From positions 47,976 through 111,975 of the forward strand of contig KB308802.1 in NCBI GenBank assembly GCA_000328365.1: a DNA stretch of 64,000 bases, read 5' to 3'. The notes beneath the pieces are model-generated. The model was given only the letters and a program-made list of their open reading frames with translations. It searched no databases and was not told the DNA's origin. This DNA comes from Capitella teleta (lineage: Eukaryota; Annelida; Polychaeta; Capitellidae). This document shows, piece after piece, positions 24,378 through 36,872 of the stretch; the stretch's first letter is position 1; each line of letters starts with the position of its first letter. Both the position numbers and the translations under genes were made by a program.

Positions 24378-26980
24378 ATGTCGGACGCGGACGATCCAGG
24401 AGCTCTAGTGGAGCAACTCCAAGAAGAGATCAGCCGGCTCCAACATGATCTGGAAACTACAACACAAGAACGGCTTCAGGCTGCCGAATATGGGCTTGCA
24501 GTCCTGGAAGAAAAACAAGTACTCCAGAATCAATATGACGAAATGGAAGCCATCCTTGAAACAACGAAACATGAACTGGATCTTGCCAAGGAGGTCGGTT
24601 AAAATGGGTGGCCAGAAAGGGATTTAAATATCAAATTGTTCACATTAATGTTTAATCAAGATTAAATGGTTGTACATGGCATCATAGCATGGCTATGGGA
24701 TGATGGGCGGAATATTTTCCTCAAGCCAGGGTAAGGGGGCAATATTTTTATTGATTTAATTTTTTTTTCTTTTTTTTCTTGCAGGCCCTAAGTGTGACTC
24801 ACAAGACCCAGAAGAAAGCGAATGAGGTTGGAATACACGCCGAAGAAAGTCTTTTATTTGAGTCAGCTACCCGAGAAGCCACTCTGATGGAGAACATAAC
24901 AGAATTAGAAAATGAATTCAAAAGCTCAAAACAGAGCTTAGAACGACTCACAACAGAAAACGACCGCTTAAATAACATGGTGATAGAAGTAGGCAATCAG
25001 AATGAGCAACTTGAAGGGGCAAGAAAGCAAATGAAGAAGGAAATTAAGGAGCTGAAATTCCGCGAAACTCGCAACATGGCCGACTACTCAGAGCTTGAAG
25101 AGGAAAACATAATGCTCCAAAAGCAACTTCTGCAGTTGAAGCAGGCACAGGTGGACTATGAAGCCACCAAACATGAGCTGAAGCGGTACAAAGAAGAGGT
25201 GGAATATTTGCAAGCAGAGGTGGAAGAGCTGGCCAAGCTGAAGATGATTGTGGAGAAAAATCTCGAGGAATCTTTGCAGTCCCTGCAGCAGGAGAGAGAA
25301 CAGAAACACGCACTGAAAAAAGAACTTGATCAGAGAATAACTTCGGAGTCAATGTTTAATTTACACTCGTTGGCCAGTCTGGGTTTCGGTGATTTAAAAG
25401 CGAGTGATGGTAAAATTAACTTTGACCAGCATAATGAGGACCAGGATAGCAATGACAACCCGGCGCTCAAAAGAATCGAGGCCGATTTCTCATCCTCGGG
25501 CAAAGAGCCGGCAAAACCAGCGCCAGCACCCAAGCAGGATTTGGTCGGCGATCTCTTCTCGGAGATCCACTTGACGGAGATGCGTAAACTGGAACACGTT
25601 CTGGAGCAGACTGAGATCGAGAAATCTCGTTTACAGCAAGCGCTCGAGGAGTCGCAAGGAAGTCTTTCCTCTGCCGAGAAAGAAATCAGCGAGCAACAGG
25701 AGAAGATAACTCAGATGAAGGCTCATCTGGCCGCAATGGCCCTGCTCACCACAAACGGCGAAGAAGAGGTGTTGGACGGCAACGAGGACAGCCCTGAAGT
25801 GAACCTCATGAGGAAGAATCTCAAGCAGCAGGAACAGAAGTACTCAGCTGCCATGGAGCAGATTCAGCAGCTGCAGGAGGAGGTGCAGGCGCTGAAAGTC
25901 ACGCTGAAATCGCACGAGAAAGATGATGGCGATGACGTGAAGGACGAGCTCACGAAACTGAGGAATAAAGTCCTGGAGTATGAGGAGAGCACAAGAAACC
26001 TTGATTCTGACTTGCAGGCCATGTCACAATTGGTGGGCGAGTCGCAAGGCAACATCAGCTCAACCCAGGAGGATCTCGTGAAGGTGTCGGAGGACTTGAT
26101 GACCTTGTATCACCTGGTCTGTGAGGTGAACGGGGAAACGCCGAACCGTGTGATGTTGGAGCATATTCAGGGAAGGAAATTCCGGCGCCAGGCCAGTCCG
26201 AAGGAAGGGAAAGAGAAGGAGGAGTCGGAGGAGAGTGATCGGGAGAAGTCTCCGGAGAAGGAGATGCCTGAAGCCAGAGGAGACCCCATCACGTGCTACA
26301 AGATGCTCGAAACCATCCACGACCAGATGAAGTACCTACGACGTGCGGTCGAACGGAGCGTTGAGATCTCGCGCCAACGCCAGATGGGGAACAACACGAG
26401 CGAGGAGGTCGTGGAGCTGCAGGAGCAGGTGGTCAAATTGAAGGCCATGCTGTCCACCAAACGAGAGCAGATCGCCACTCTGCGTTCTGTGCTCAAAGCA
26501 AACAAAGCCACGGCCGAAATGGCCCTCGGCAACTTGAAGGGTAAATACGAGAACGAGAAAGGCATCGTCACGGAGACGATGCAGAAGCTGCGCAATGAGC
26601 TCAAAGGACTCAAAGAGGACGCGGCCACGTTTGCCTCGCTGCGTGCCATGTTTGCTCAAAGGTGTGATGAGTATGTTACGCAGCTGGATGAGCTGCAACG
26701 GCAGCTGTCAGCTGCGGAGGAGGAGAAGAAAACTCTGAACTCGCTGTTGCGCATGGCCATCCAGCAGAAATTGGCTCTGACGCAGCGCTTGGAGGATCTG
26801 GAGTTTGATCGCGAGCGGAGGAACATGCGTCGTCCTGGCCCTCGGGGGAAGGGTCCCACGCCCAAAGTAAGTTATCCCCTCCAGCAACAGCCTTTCGGGG
26901 GCTTTGAAGGGGACCAGAACCAAGGCTTCGGGGGTCGGTTCCAGCCTCCTGGGAGCCGATACGGGCGCAGGGATTACTGA
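24378..26980 (+). CDS. BICD: Bicaudal-D dynein cargo adaptor
   Basis: 803 residues in two exons only (24378-24593 and 24785-26980). Nearly the whole protein is coiled coil. The N-terminal AAEYGLAVLEEK is the CC1 box that contacts dynein light intermediate chain. YSELEEENIMLQKQ and similar heptads follow. The C-terminal region (YENEKGIVTETMQKLRNELK, AMFAQRCDEYVTQLDELQRQ, LLRMAIQQKLALTQRLEDLE) is the conserved cargo-binding domain for RAB6- and RANBP2-type ligands. The family links dynein-dynactin to vesicles, nuclei and mRNPs. The tail is short and Gly/Pro/Arg-rich. Length matches Drosophila BicD (782) and human BICD2 (about 824). It is a single pre-duplication-type gene. The single intron contrasts with the intron-rich neighbours. 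Confidence 0.97.
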
Positions 26981-29321
26981 ACGCATAATCTTGCCATGTG
27001 ATTTGATAGAATGCAAAGCACAAGTATTTATTGTTTTTTTTATAATATGCAATTAATGTTTTATAAAACTCTTTTTTTATGTTCCACGTCAAAATAGTGA
27101 TGTAAAAGAAACAACAAATTAACAGTCTCTTGATCTGAAACGAAAATATTTTTAATCTCTCTTTTTTTGTACGGTGACATTTGGTGATGGTCCACATTAT
27201 CTATAAAAAAATAAAATATTATTATAATTGTATGATATCTGAAATATTCTCAGCCTTTCAACTCTGCTTATACACAGTGTACCTCCAATTACTGTAATTA
27301 GGTTAATTAATTATGTAATACTGTAATTATGCATACAGAGCCTTCTCTCAGATCAAAATTCTTTTAATCTTATTTTCTCTTCCTTTCCTCTTCATCTTCT
27401 ACTCTTCACCATTATCCTCTATAATGGTTTGAAAAGTAAATAATATTCTCGGGTAAGCAATATTCTCATCGTGCGTGAATCCCTGTGAATCTTATCATAT
27501 TTTTTGTTTCTGTGATTTGAAAAGAAAGAAGCATGTATTTTTATTTTTTTTTCTGTGGTTCGTTTGTGTGTATTTTCTTTAGAATTATTTTGTGTTATTG
27601 TGGTGTATGGTTGTTGAACTAGATTTTTAATTGGTGTCTATAGCTTTAATCCCCACCCACTCTTCCCCAAACATAATTTCCTCTCCCTTTTTTTGCAATA
27701 CTAAATTTTTTTCGTTGATGCTGGTGAAAATGATACATAGCTGTATTTATGTCTTATTTGTTATCTGATGTGATCTTTATTTGCTTTGCATGTTATACTT
27801 TATCTTAAAATCTCGCTGCTTTTAACTGCTTTTTATTTCTTGATTCTCTGCATGATTTCTCTTTCGTAACTTTTTTTTTCTTATTTAAAAAAAAAACTTC
27901 TTTTTTTCCATCAGTGAAACTTCTCTTCGTTTGATACTCTATTCTGATTAGTTTCTGATAATATTCTGCATTTTTCATATTTTGCATCCAATATTTTTCC
28001 TTTTTTTTCATCACAGTGTTAAATATTCTTCAACGAAGACAAGAGTCGCATCGACTGAAAACCGGATCACCGTGGCAACAAACTTGTTTTTCTTGATAAT
28101 CGGCCATAATATTTTAACCCACAAACAGTAAATACAGGATCACTTAATATCATATTCGTAGCTCATTTGCATTAATGATATGTAAATTTATTCACTGCTG
28201 TCTCTGTGCGATCACTCTTCAAACTATCTCTCACTGGTGCTATATCAAATATTATTTTAGCCTGTAGTTTTTTAGGGTTTTATTTTTCTTTTGAGCTAGT
28301 GAACAAAATATATTTATTTCAGCTTCTGGTATCTTGATACAGCTGCATTAGATTGGTTTTTTTTTTTTTTCTCTTTACTTTTTATTGATCTGAAGAGGGG
28401 GCTGTCAAATGTACAAATTCAGCTAGGTATTAATCGCCTTCATAAAAGAAAGCCGTGATATGCTAATTAATTGTGATTCGATATCTCTCTGGTGCCGGTT
28501 GCCAATAGCGATAACTCGGTTTATTTTGTGCGAGGAATTATTATTTTCAATTTCATGTAAGATTGATAATAATGGCTACTGATTCAAATTCTTTTTAGTT
28601 TTTTTTGGAATGAGAGATGAATACTTTGTGTTCTTGTGAGCAATAAAAATGTTGAAATGATTAAAAAAAAATGTGGGTATTTTGATTCCTGCAATCACAA
28701 TGCTTATCTCTTCTCTCCATCTTTGATGAAATAATTTATCTGGATCATTTTTTTGTCGAGTGATTTGACAGTAAGCCCTTTTGCTGAATAAATTACACAG
28801 AATTATAAAGACACGCAACTTATTTACTTCCTTGAGAGGCCAAGATGGACTGTCAATTAAATGTTTGAATTTTGGAGCAATTATGGACTGTTTTCCATGA
28901 CAGGACAAAATAAAGGAACGAGATCAAATTTAAATTATCGTTTCTTATATAAAGTGAGGAGACATAGAAATCAACATGTTCCACATTTCAAATACAATAA
29001 ATTCCAATCCGAAAACGAGGCGCAATACAAAGAGAGAAATATCTAATTAAGAACGCAGAATAAAAAAATGCATGCGTCATTTTGAAGAAAAAAAAAAAAA
29101 AAGTTAACAAATGTAGACAGAAAAAAAAACATCCCGAAAAACGCATATTTAAGAAATTATAATGAAAATTGGCGGTATTAAAAAAAAAAAAAAAAAAAAA
29201 TCAAAATAAATTAAAATTAAAAATCAAAATGACAAAACGTTGTATCCTCACTTCCGGAATGGACGATATATTTTTCTATTGCTGCCATGTCATTAATTCC
29301 ACAAAGTAGCCGCTTCATAAA
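26981..29321. other. BICD and PPP4R2 3' untranslated regions and intergenic, no gene seen
   Basis: Very AT-rich with long T and A runs (for example near 29080-29200). AATAAA occurs near 27211 and could end BICD. Short ORFs here are Lys/Phe-rich products of the base composition and are not supported. Confidence 0.5.
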
Positions 29322-30693
29322 TCAGTCTGTCTCCATTGATTTCTCTGAATTTAATGAATCCGCAGATTGTGGAGTTTCATTAGTTGAGTCATTGTTCTGT
29401 GATTCAGCCACAGGTGGCGCCACCTCCTCCTTCGCTGCCTCCTTCGCTGCCTCACTCTGCTCTCTATTCACTTCCTCTTCTTCATCTGCTGTTGTCGTCG
29501 TTTCTTCTGAGTTGTTGTCCGATGTTTCTTCCAGTCGCGGTTTCTTTGCTGACGGTTCAGTCGCATCTGCTGACTGATACGATGAAGTTTCAAATCCTCC
29601 CGAGCTCCTTCGAGTCTCAATATCTGTAAAAGAAATAACCTTACACCCCTTTCAATTAAGCAATGGGCTCACCCACCGTCAGCTGCTGAATCTGTCACTG
29701 CAGCTGAGCTTGTTGCAGCTGAGCTTGTTGCAGCTGGCGTCTCTGCCGCTAGAGGCGCTGCTCCTTGAGACATTTCTTCTTCCTCGTCTTGTTCTTCCTT
29801 GTTTGAATCCCACAACGTTGTTGCAACGTCAGATTTCTCATTTTTCTGAGCGCCGTTTTCCGTGACCCAATTAGAGCTCACAACATCCGGAGAGTTCGAA
29901 GGGGCAGGAGGAACAAACGGACTGTGATTAGTTCTATCGGGGGACTCCAAATGTCGAGTGAACGTGGATGGCTTCGCGGGGGTGCAGTCTGCTATTCCGT
30001 TCACCAGGGGTGACGATTCGCATACTATTTTTCTGTCGAGGGTGAAAATCTATCTAGTGCCGCAAACACATGATTAGGATATGAACGTACCTTCCAAAGG
30101 GGTCCACTGTACTGACCACCATGATGTTTTTCTCAATTCCTCGTAAATACTTGGCAGTACTTCTGTAATGTTTGCCGGGAGTTGTTATAAGTTCACACAG
30201 GCGTTGAATCGTGAAGGGTGCTCTGTCGAAGAGAGAATCGTTACAAAAGCGAAGGTGAACACGACGCTCACGTACCCTGAGAATGTTTTGATAGCCTCCA
30301 ATATCCGATCGCGCATAACATCGAAAGATAAAGATTCGACATTCGCACTGACAACGTTAGATTTATCCATTGGAAAACGTTCGTGAAATTCGGATATTGC
30401 TTGGCTGAGGCGCTGCTCAAACAAAGGCTTCAATTTGCCCCATGGGAACCTGTGAAAAATGTCCGAGTTTAGACGATTATGCAATTCAATAACAGGTTAT
30501 ATCATACGCACACTGTTGTGCCTGTCTTGGCGATGTGTTTCAAATATGATTCAAGAATTTCTGGGATGGTTTCAGACGGTTTTTTAATGAAATCTGAAAA
30601 ATGGTAAACAACAGGTGGAGCACAGTTCTACAGGGTTCATTGTTCATTAATACTACCTTCCAAAGCATTCAATACATCCTCCTTGTTTTCCAT
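29322..30693 (-). CDS. PPP4R2: protein phosphatase 4 regulatory subunit 2
   Basis: 360 residues in exons 30693-30657, 30593-30512, 30449-30276, 30222-30091, 30032-29677 and 29623-29322, all in phase. The N-terminal half is the conserved PP4-binding region: [33 protein letters not shown], then [20 protein letters not shown] and [14 protein letters not shown], closely matching the human protein. The C-terminal half is disordered and acidic, with AAATSSAAT-type repeats, a putative nuclear signal AKKPRLEE, and the ending SEKSMETD that parallels the human terminus. PPP4R2 with PPP4C and PPP4R3 dephosphorylates gamma-H2AX and other DNA-repair targets and acts in centrosome maturation. Human length is 417; the difference lies in the acidic tail. 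Confidence 0.95.
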
Positions 30694-30760
30694 TTTGCCG
30701 AAAATCACAAGAAAACGCTACAGCATAACACAATGGCGGCACCTCTCAAATCCCACGGGC
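30694..30760 (-). promoter_or_regulatory. putative PPP4R2 promoter with ATGGCGGC motif
   Basis: CAATGGCGGCACC at 30731-30743 lies about 40 bases upstream of the start codon. The ATGGCG core recurs near the starts of BICD and ING3, as is usual for YY1-type housekeeping promoters. Confidence 0.35.
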
Positions 30761-33700
30761 GAGTCCAAGTCAGAGGGGTGGTAGCTTTGAATGATGCTCG
30801 TACTTGCGTGAAAATTCAGTAACTCGTATCCTTCACAAAATGCAATAAATTACCACTGCAGCATAAACTATAACTGGCCAAGACCAGTGAAAAAGAGAAG
30901 ACCAGTAATGACGATTAATGCACGGTTTTCACAATGGTTTTGGCCTTTGTTTAGTTGAAGAACAAACGGCCTATGTCAGTTAGTGCTTCCTGTTAAGATT
31001 TCCTTACTTAATAAGGTCATGGCATCTATGCAAGAAAAATAGTCTTATAAACCTTTATAGCAACCCTTTTTTATATGACATTACAGTTAATAATCCACAA
31101 TGCACATTTTCTCCCTGGATTAGTTGACAGTATTTGACAGTATTTTATTTATATCAAATAAATTATGAGTCAAAAATAGTATGAAGAATAACAGATACTT
31201 AGATACCTTAACCAAATGATCGTACCTGATTTTATTACAGCATCTTCATCGGCATGCCTAACATTTGTTGACAAGTATAATTGAGGGAAAAAAGTTCTGT
31301 GCTATGCGCGCTATCAAAAATCAACATCAAAGAAAATTTGTGAAACCTTTTGTCGAAACACAAAAGCATTGAAATGAATGACGAACTGAATATACTAATG
31401 TTTTGTACAGACTCAGAAATGAAGCCTATGGAAATGGAATATTCTACATTTCTGGCATCATGTACAAAATGCTGATGACGTGATTTTTGTTGATTTTTTT
31501 TTTTCAGAACCGCAATTGGTCAAAAGTGACGGATGTTAGTGCATGCACATACACATAGAGCAAATAGCTGAAGGAATGATAAAATATTGCAGTTGACAGC
31601 AATAATTTGTTCTTAACCAGCCATACATCATTCAATTTAGCTCCACTCAAACATTTGAGAAATTATGCTCTTATCGTGACTTGTTGCCAAAACAAACCTG
31701 AGTTGTATTCAACAGTCAACGGCGACAGAGGATACCATATTTCTCCAAGATTCCACTAAGCCAAAACAAAACACAGCTGTACTGAAACAGACATAATGCA
31801 GAGGTGTTAGAAGAGGAGATGATGGATGAACAAGTGCAAAGAGTTGCATCACAATTCCCAACGATTGTCGTGTACTGTAAACAAAATATTTCATACGATT
31901 TTCATGGCAGCATATAATCTTCATGCACTTGGATTCTGTTTAGTTGTACCCTATGTGCAGTTGATGCAAATGATGGCATCTCTGGTGAGATTAGTGAGGT
32001 CTAATTAAAGCAAGCATCAGAAGGGGTTAAAATAGGTAAAGGTCATAGAGCCACTGATGAGTCATCTTTTACATGTATTATTTAGTGTGTCCACTGTGTA
32101 TATTTTAACACTACAACAATATTCATAGTATGTATGTTTAGGGATGCACAGACTTTAAAATTTGCTGGAACGAGAGTTCCGGGAGGTTTGTTCCAATCAG
32201 AACCGAACCAAAACCTAGAACAAGATTTAATTATTTAAACTATGGTTGATTTTATTTTGGTATTTGGTTCATATTGATTGCAAGAAAAACAAGCATTTCC
32301 ACATCAGCGGGGGTTAAGCGGGATTTTTTGTCCTCCACGCTGCCAGCAATGGAAAAGGTTCTCTTGCTGTCAACGCTACTCGGTGGAGTGCACAGGTAGT
32401 AGTGTGCTTTCACAGCTAGCCCTGTGAACCTGTTAGCATTGGTGTCTCACCACAGAAGAGGGTCGCTGCTCCTGTCTGAGCGGGGCTCCTGGAGAAATGC
32501 CCTCAGTTCTGTGGCAATGGAGCAGGTGGAGCCTTCATGAGTAGTACACTCATAGAAGGAATCAAATGCCATGCACAGGCTGGTTGTGGCCTCTGAGAAG
32601 GCACGCTTAGTAGGTGGTGGGGCTTTTTCAGATGGGGTGGATTGCGTCATGCTGTGATACTCAAAGAACCGAAGAACTGATGAAGGGTAACGTCCAGGTC
32701 AGGCCTTATATCCCCCTGGGGCTCGGTTAACCCTTCTCAAAATCACGGGCCGACCCTGAGATCCACTAGCTTAATGCGCTCCCCTGGCCTCATGTGTCAC
32801 ATAATTGAGAACATTTTGGCCTCCAAACTTCCTGGTTACTGGGCCTACCCCACCCTGATTCTCTGATTACAATCGAGAGCCAGTTAACGCTTGCACTTTG
32901 AGTTTTAATTGCCTCAGTGCCCTCATCAGTCGTTAACCGTTTTGTCAAAAGTCTTCAACACACACAGGGGTCTAGCATGGCGAGATATATATATATATAT
33001 TTATTGTCGTTCGAGACTGCACACCACACACAGAGAAGATGAAAAAAAAAAAATTGAAATAAAGGAAAGGAACAAATAACATCGCCAATCATAAGGACAC
33101 TATCATCACATATTTATATTTTTACGCTGCTGTAGTGTAGGTCTTGGTCTTCAGCCCAATAAGCAGCATTGACTTCATGCTTTTCATTGATGCCTTTGAC
33201 CATGCTGCTGTTGTCTTTAATTCTTTATCCGCCTGCTATACGTGGATACCTGTTTAGAGTCAGAAATCAGAACGCCAGACGCGATTACTTTCATTTACTG
33301 GCGTTCATGACGTCAGTTTAGTTTTTTTTTAGTTTTTTTTTATAGCTGTCCTCCCCTCTATGCTGAAATCACGCGATCCACGAGAACTCGTTGTGAACCA
33401 AACAAATTCATTTCCGTCGCAATCCGTGTTTCGTATTTCGGCGACAAACAAGTCAATATTCCCAGTCCATCTGCATACACTATACAGTTAACGTAATTGG
33501 TGAATATATTATCTTTGAATGATCCTTGCATTCTCTTTTTGTTCGTTCTGTATGTTTCTTTCATTGTCCTTTGACTGATCTGAGGCCTCCGGCTTAAGTT
33601 AATTAACTTGTTACCTGGACTGGAGGCTGGGAACTTGAATAAATTGATTAGCTGATTACTCATTAGTTTCCCCTCTGGGGAAACGTCTCTGCGTCTAACT

Positions 33701-36700
33701 CAAGATGAAATCACCTGAGCCTACAGTGAGTGAATGCAATATATATTCATTATTAATATTTTGTTTATTGCATTACACGTACTGATACTATTACCTGGTA
33801 TAAATTTAGCTGACATACTACAGCGAGCCCTATGGTTATGGTATACAGACCTCGCCCGATAATCTGTGCTAGTATAAATTATACCTATAAATATAATAAT
33901 AATGTAATAATTTATAATTATTATTATAATATAATATCTTTCATCTTTCAATTTTTTGGCAACCTGAAGACAGTCGAGAGTCGGCCTAGAGCCCAGTTCT
34001 GAGTTTAAACTGGCCAATTTTCAACTTTAATCCCCTAGGTATACCTTACTCCTTAGAACTGTTTTCACCAATTAATTGGCACACTTTCACTTAATATTAA
34101 ACTTAATGGGCATAATCATGAAAATTTCAGTGCAACTCTGATTACATGATGGTCGAATGAGGATGGAAGAACTCAGAGTGACATTTGCCCCATTCAGGCC
34201 ATTTCAATGGAGGTTTGGCAGGAATTTTCCCCAGACTCCTCGACCGCATCTCAAATCCTGGGCTTCATCTTTGGGTGTAATTGAGGCTGCAATGCGGAAT
34301 TCAGCTGGATCAGCCAGTGTTCCTAGAGTGCACGTAATCTTTGTCCTTTGTTGCTTTGAAATCACCATCTACATAGATGAAATGTCTCCTGCAAGCAAGT
34401 CTGTTTCAACGCAGGATTTGATACCAGACACTGAACCAATGTGAATTCAAAGTATTCTCAATTACCAATATTAACATTACATGCGTTATTTAGATAGAAG
34501 TCTTTAATTTAATTTTATTTTATTTTATGAACTAATTTGTTTTCATCTGTTTGGTACTAGTGCGTAGTACAAAACAATAAGAGCAAAAGTTAAGATTTGT
34601 GCTAATTATCTTCATAATGATCTCTACAACTATTGATGGGTCAGCTCAAAATCTATTTAAATCTTCTGCATTCAGACTGAAAGTTATGTTTTTATGCATA
34701 TTTTCACGCTCGTGCATTCAATTCAGGCAGTCAGAATTTTTTCCATGCCTTTCATGAGTTTCAGATTTGTTTAGTTCCTTTTATGGTTTTATTTCTCCTT
34801 TTCAGAGATATGAGGTCATGACCTGCGTTATAAATAATATATATCAGGTAAATATGTAAATATTGTAAATATTACAAAGGTTTAGTTTTTATTTCTCGTT
34901 ATGCAATCAATAAAACTGGGCTGTGTCTCCTTATCAATTCAAGGGCTCATCAATAGTATCGATGATAGCGGTTCAGACTAATGCAAAAAGAAGGGTTTTC
35001 ATACAGATTTGAATGCTTTAGTTTCTTATCAGAACTCTCCATCAATATTGAGGTCAAATTCAAAATACTCTGGTCAGAGTTATGAAGCATTGAATACATA
35101 GGTCTTCTCAGCCACTCTCTAGCAAGGTTGGCAAATTGCCATTTGCTTAATTTGTAATCGGTTTAGAAGAAGCATCGCACATTTTCATGATCCTTTATTG
35201 CATTCTAACTGCTTAAAAAAACTTCAGTGTGATATTGTATTGTGGAGTACTTCCCCGGTCCTGGGTTTCTTCAGCTTTCTCTCATGAGGCGTCACACAGG
35301 AGCTTTGGTGACACAGACAAACTCTGATTGTTATTTTTTGTCCAATTACCAGCGTCATCGAGTATGAATGAAATCTGTTTTTTAAGAGTTCTTAGCAAAC
35401 CACTTTATCTTGTGTATGCACACAATTACAAAGACAAGTGTGTGTGCAAGAATGCTGAGTGTGTGCTCAAAGAAACGCTTCATATCTAAGTTATGGATAA
35501 TTTTGCTTGTAAAATAGCATTCACAAATTTTGTATTGCATAGACATTGAACAAGAAGAGAGAAAGCAAAGAAAGTGTGAGAAATAATACAAACCATCAAC
35601 TTCAGTTTATTAGATGACCCTATCTTATTTAATGGATGGTCATTTTTAATTTACTTCAAATTTATGAGTGATGATCAGACCTATTATTTACATAGTAGTA
35701 GGTGAGCCTAGATATTGATTTTTTCTTCTATTAGATTAGGCTAATTTCACGTATGAACTATGAATAATATTATAGCATTATAAATGAACTCTGGCATGTT
35801 AAAATCAATATTTTTTTCATGGTTAAATGGTTTTTCAGTGTATTGATATCTGATATTAGATTGAAACGTGTGCTGGAGTTAGAAGATAATTTCTTTGTTG
35901 ATATTTCATACTTGCAACACTTGTTATACTCTACGGTTGTGATTATGGATGGAGGTTAGTCATTCATTATGAGGAATTTAATTGCATCGTTTACATGCAG
36001 CGGTGTTTCCATTTTGAACATTGGTTACTTGTCATAATGCATGATCGTTCGTTGCTTCCAAGTACATGTTCTGAAGCTCGTTGATGATCTAGCTGAAGCT
36101 ACATCGCAGGGAAAGACAGACAACATGGTATGTGGTATAAATTAACGTTGTTAGTTTATTCAAAGTAAAATGAATAATTCAAGGCTTGTAATTGTCTAAT
36201 TCAAGAAAATGCCGGCACTATTCAAGTTTTGAAAAAATGATAATTGTGATTAAATAGAATTGAATTAATTAGTTCACACGACTTTGGATTTTTTAAAGGT
36301 TAGGTTATATAACTGAATTGCCACCTTTATGTTTTGACCTGATTATATGTAATGGGTTTGACCTGAATATTGTAGAAATTAACCTAAATTATTCAGCAAC
36401 CTGGATATATAAACTCAGCAACTACTGAAATAATATTGTGAATTTTATGAATATTTGCATATAACTTATTTAGCTACAAATAAATATTGAACCATGAAGC
36501 ATCATGTTAGTCATCCTATCAGATTTTACTTACTCAAGATTTTTTTGAAACTTCTGTAAAAGCAATGAGTCTTTATATATATCCTACAATAACTCCCTGT
36601 TATTGAAATATCGAGAATCTAAGCATTCACTTGAAAGTTGAAACGCCTATATGATTACCTTCAGTCACAAATGCAACTAGATGGACTGCTATTAAACACA

Positions 36701-36872
36701 GATTCAACTCCCAGATATACTTGCATATATTTATAAATGATTTTACACGCTAGGTTTCCTTGTATGGATCGCCCACGGTCATCCTGAATGCACGTGGGGT
36801 CACTTAGTGCTCGAAACTTTCATGTGATTTCATCTTCAATTTTCTCTCCCTAGATGGCGTAGCAGTGCTGAG
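30761..36872. other. 6-kb gene-poor region with a hAT remnant
   Basis: Apart from the hAT fragment (32139-32660) only short, unsupported ORFs, TA-rich tracts (33890-33945) and an (AT)n run (32984-33001) are seen. The region just before 36854 should contain the promoter and any 5' untranslated exon of the next gene; a CCCTAG acceptor-like site precedes 36854. Confidence 0.45.
32139..32660 (-). mobile_element. degenerate hAT-superfamily transposon fragment (C-terminal dimerisation region)
   Basis: The tip TAGGGATGCACAGAC at 32139-32153 is a typical hAT terminus. On the minus strand from about 32650 to 32260 the reading frame shows DTNANRFTGLAVKAHYYLC followed by PPSSVDSKRTFSIAGSVEDK, the hATC dimerisation signature. 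One TGA stop interrupts it where the second Trp of the WW pair is expected. The upstream part reads IATELRAFLQEPRSDRSSDP. The N-terminal zinc finger and catalytic core are absent, so it is inactive. Confidence 0.75.

Noticed and set aside
25044-26698. Several minus-strand ORFs of 60-120 codons within BICD
   Set aside because: They are antisense shadows of the long coding exon with low-complexity Leu/Ser/Cys translations and no splice logic.
27805-28908. Lys- and Phe-rich ORFs downstream of BICD
   Set aside because: Composition follows the A/T runs, with no splice pattern and no resemblance to known proteins.
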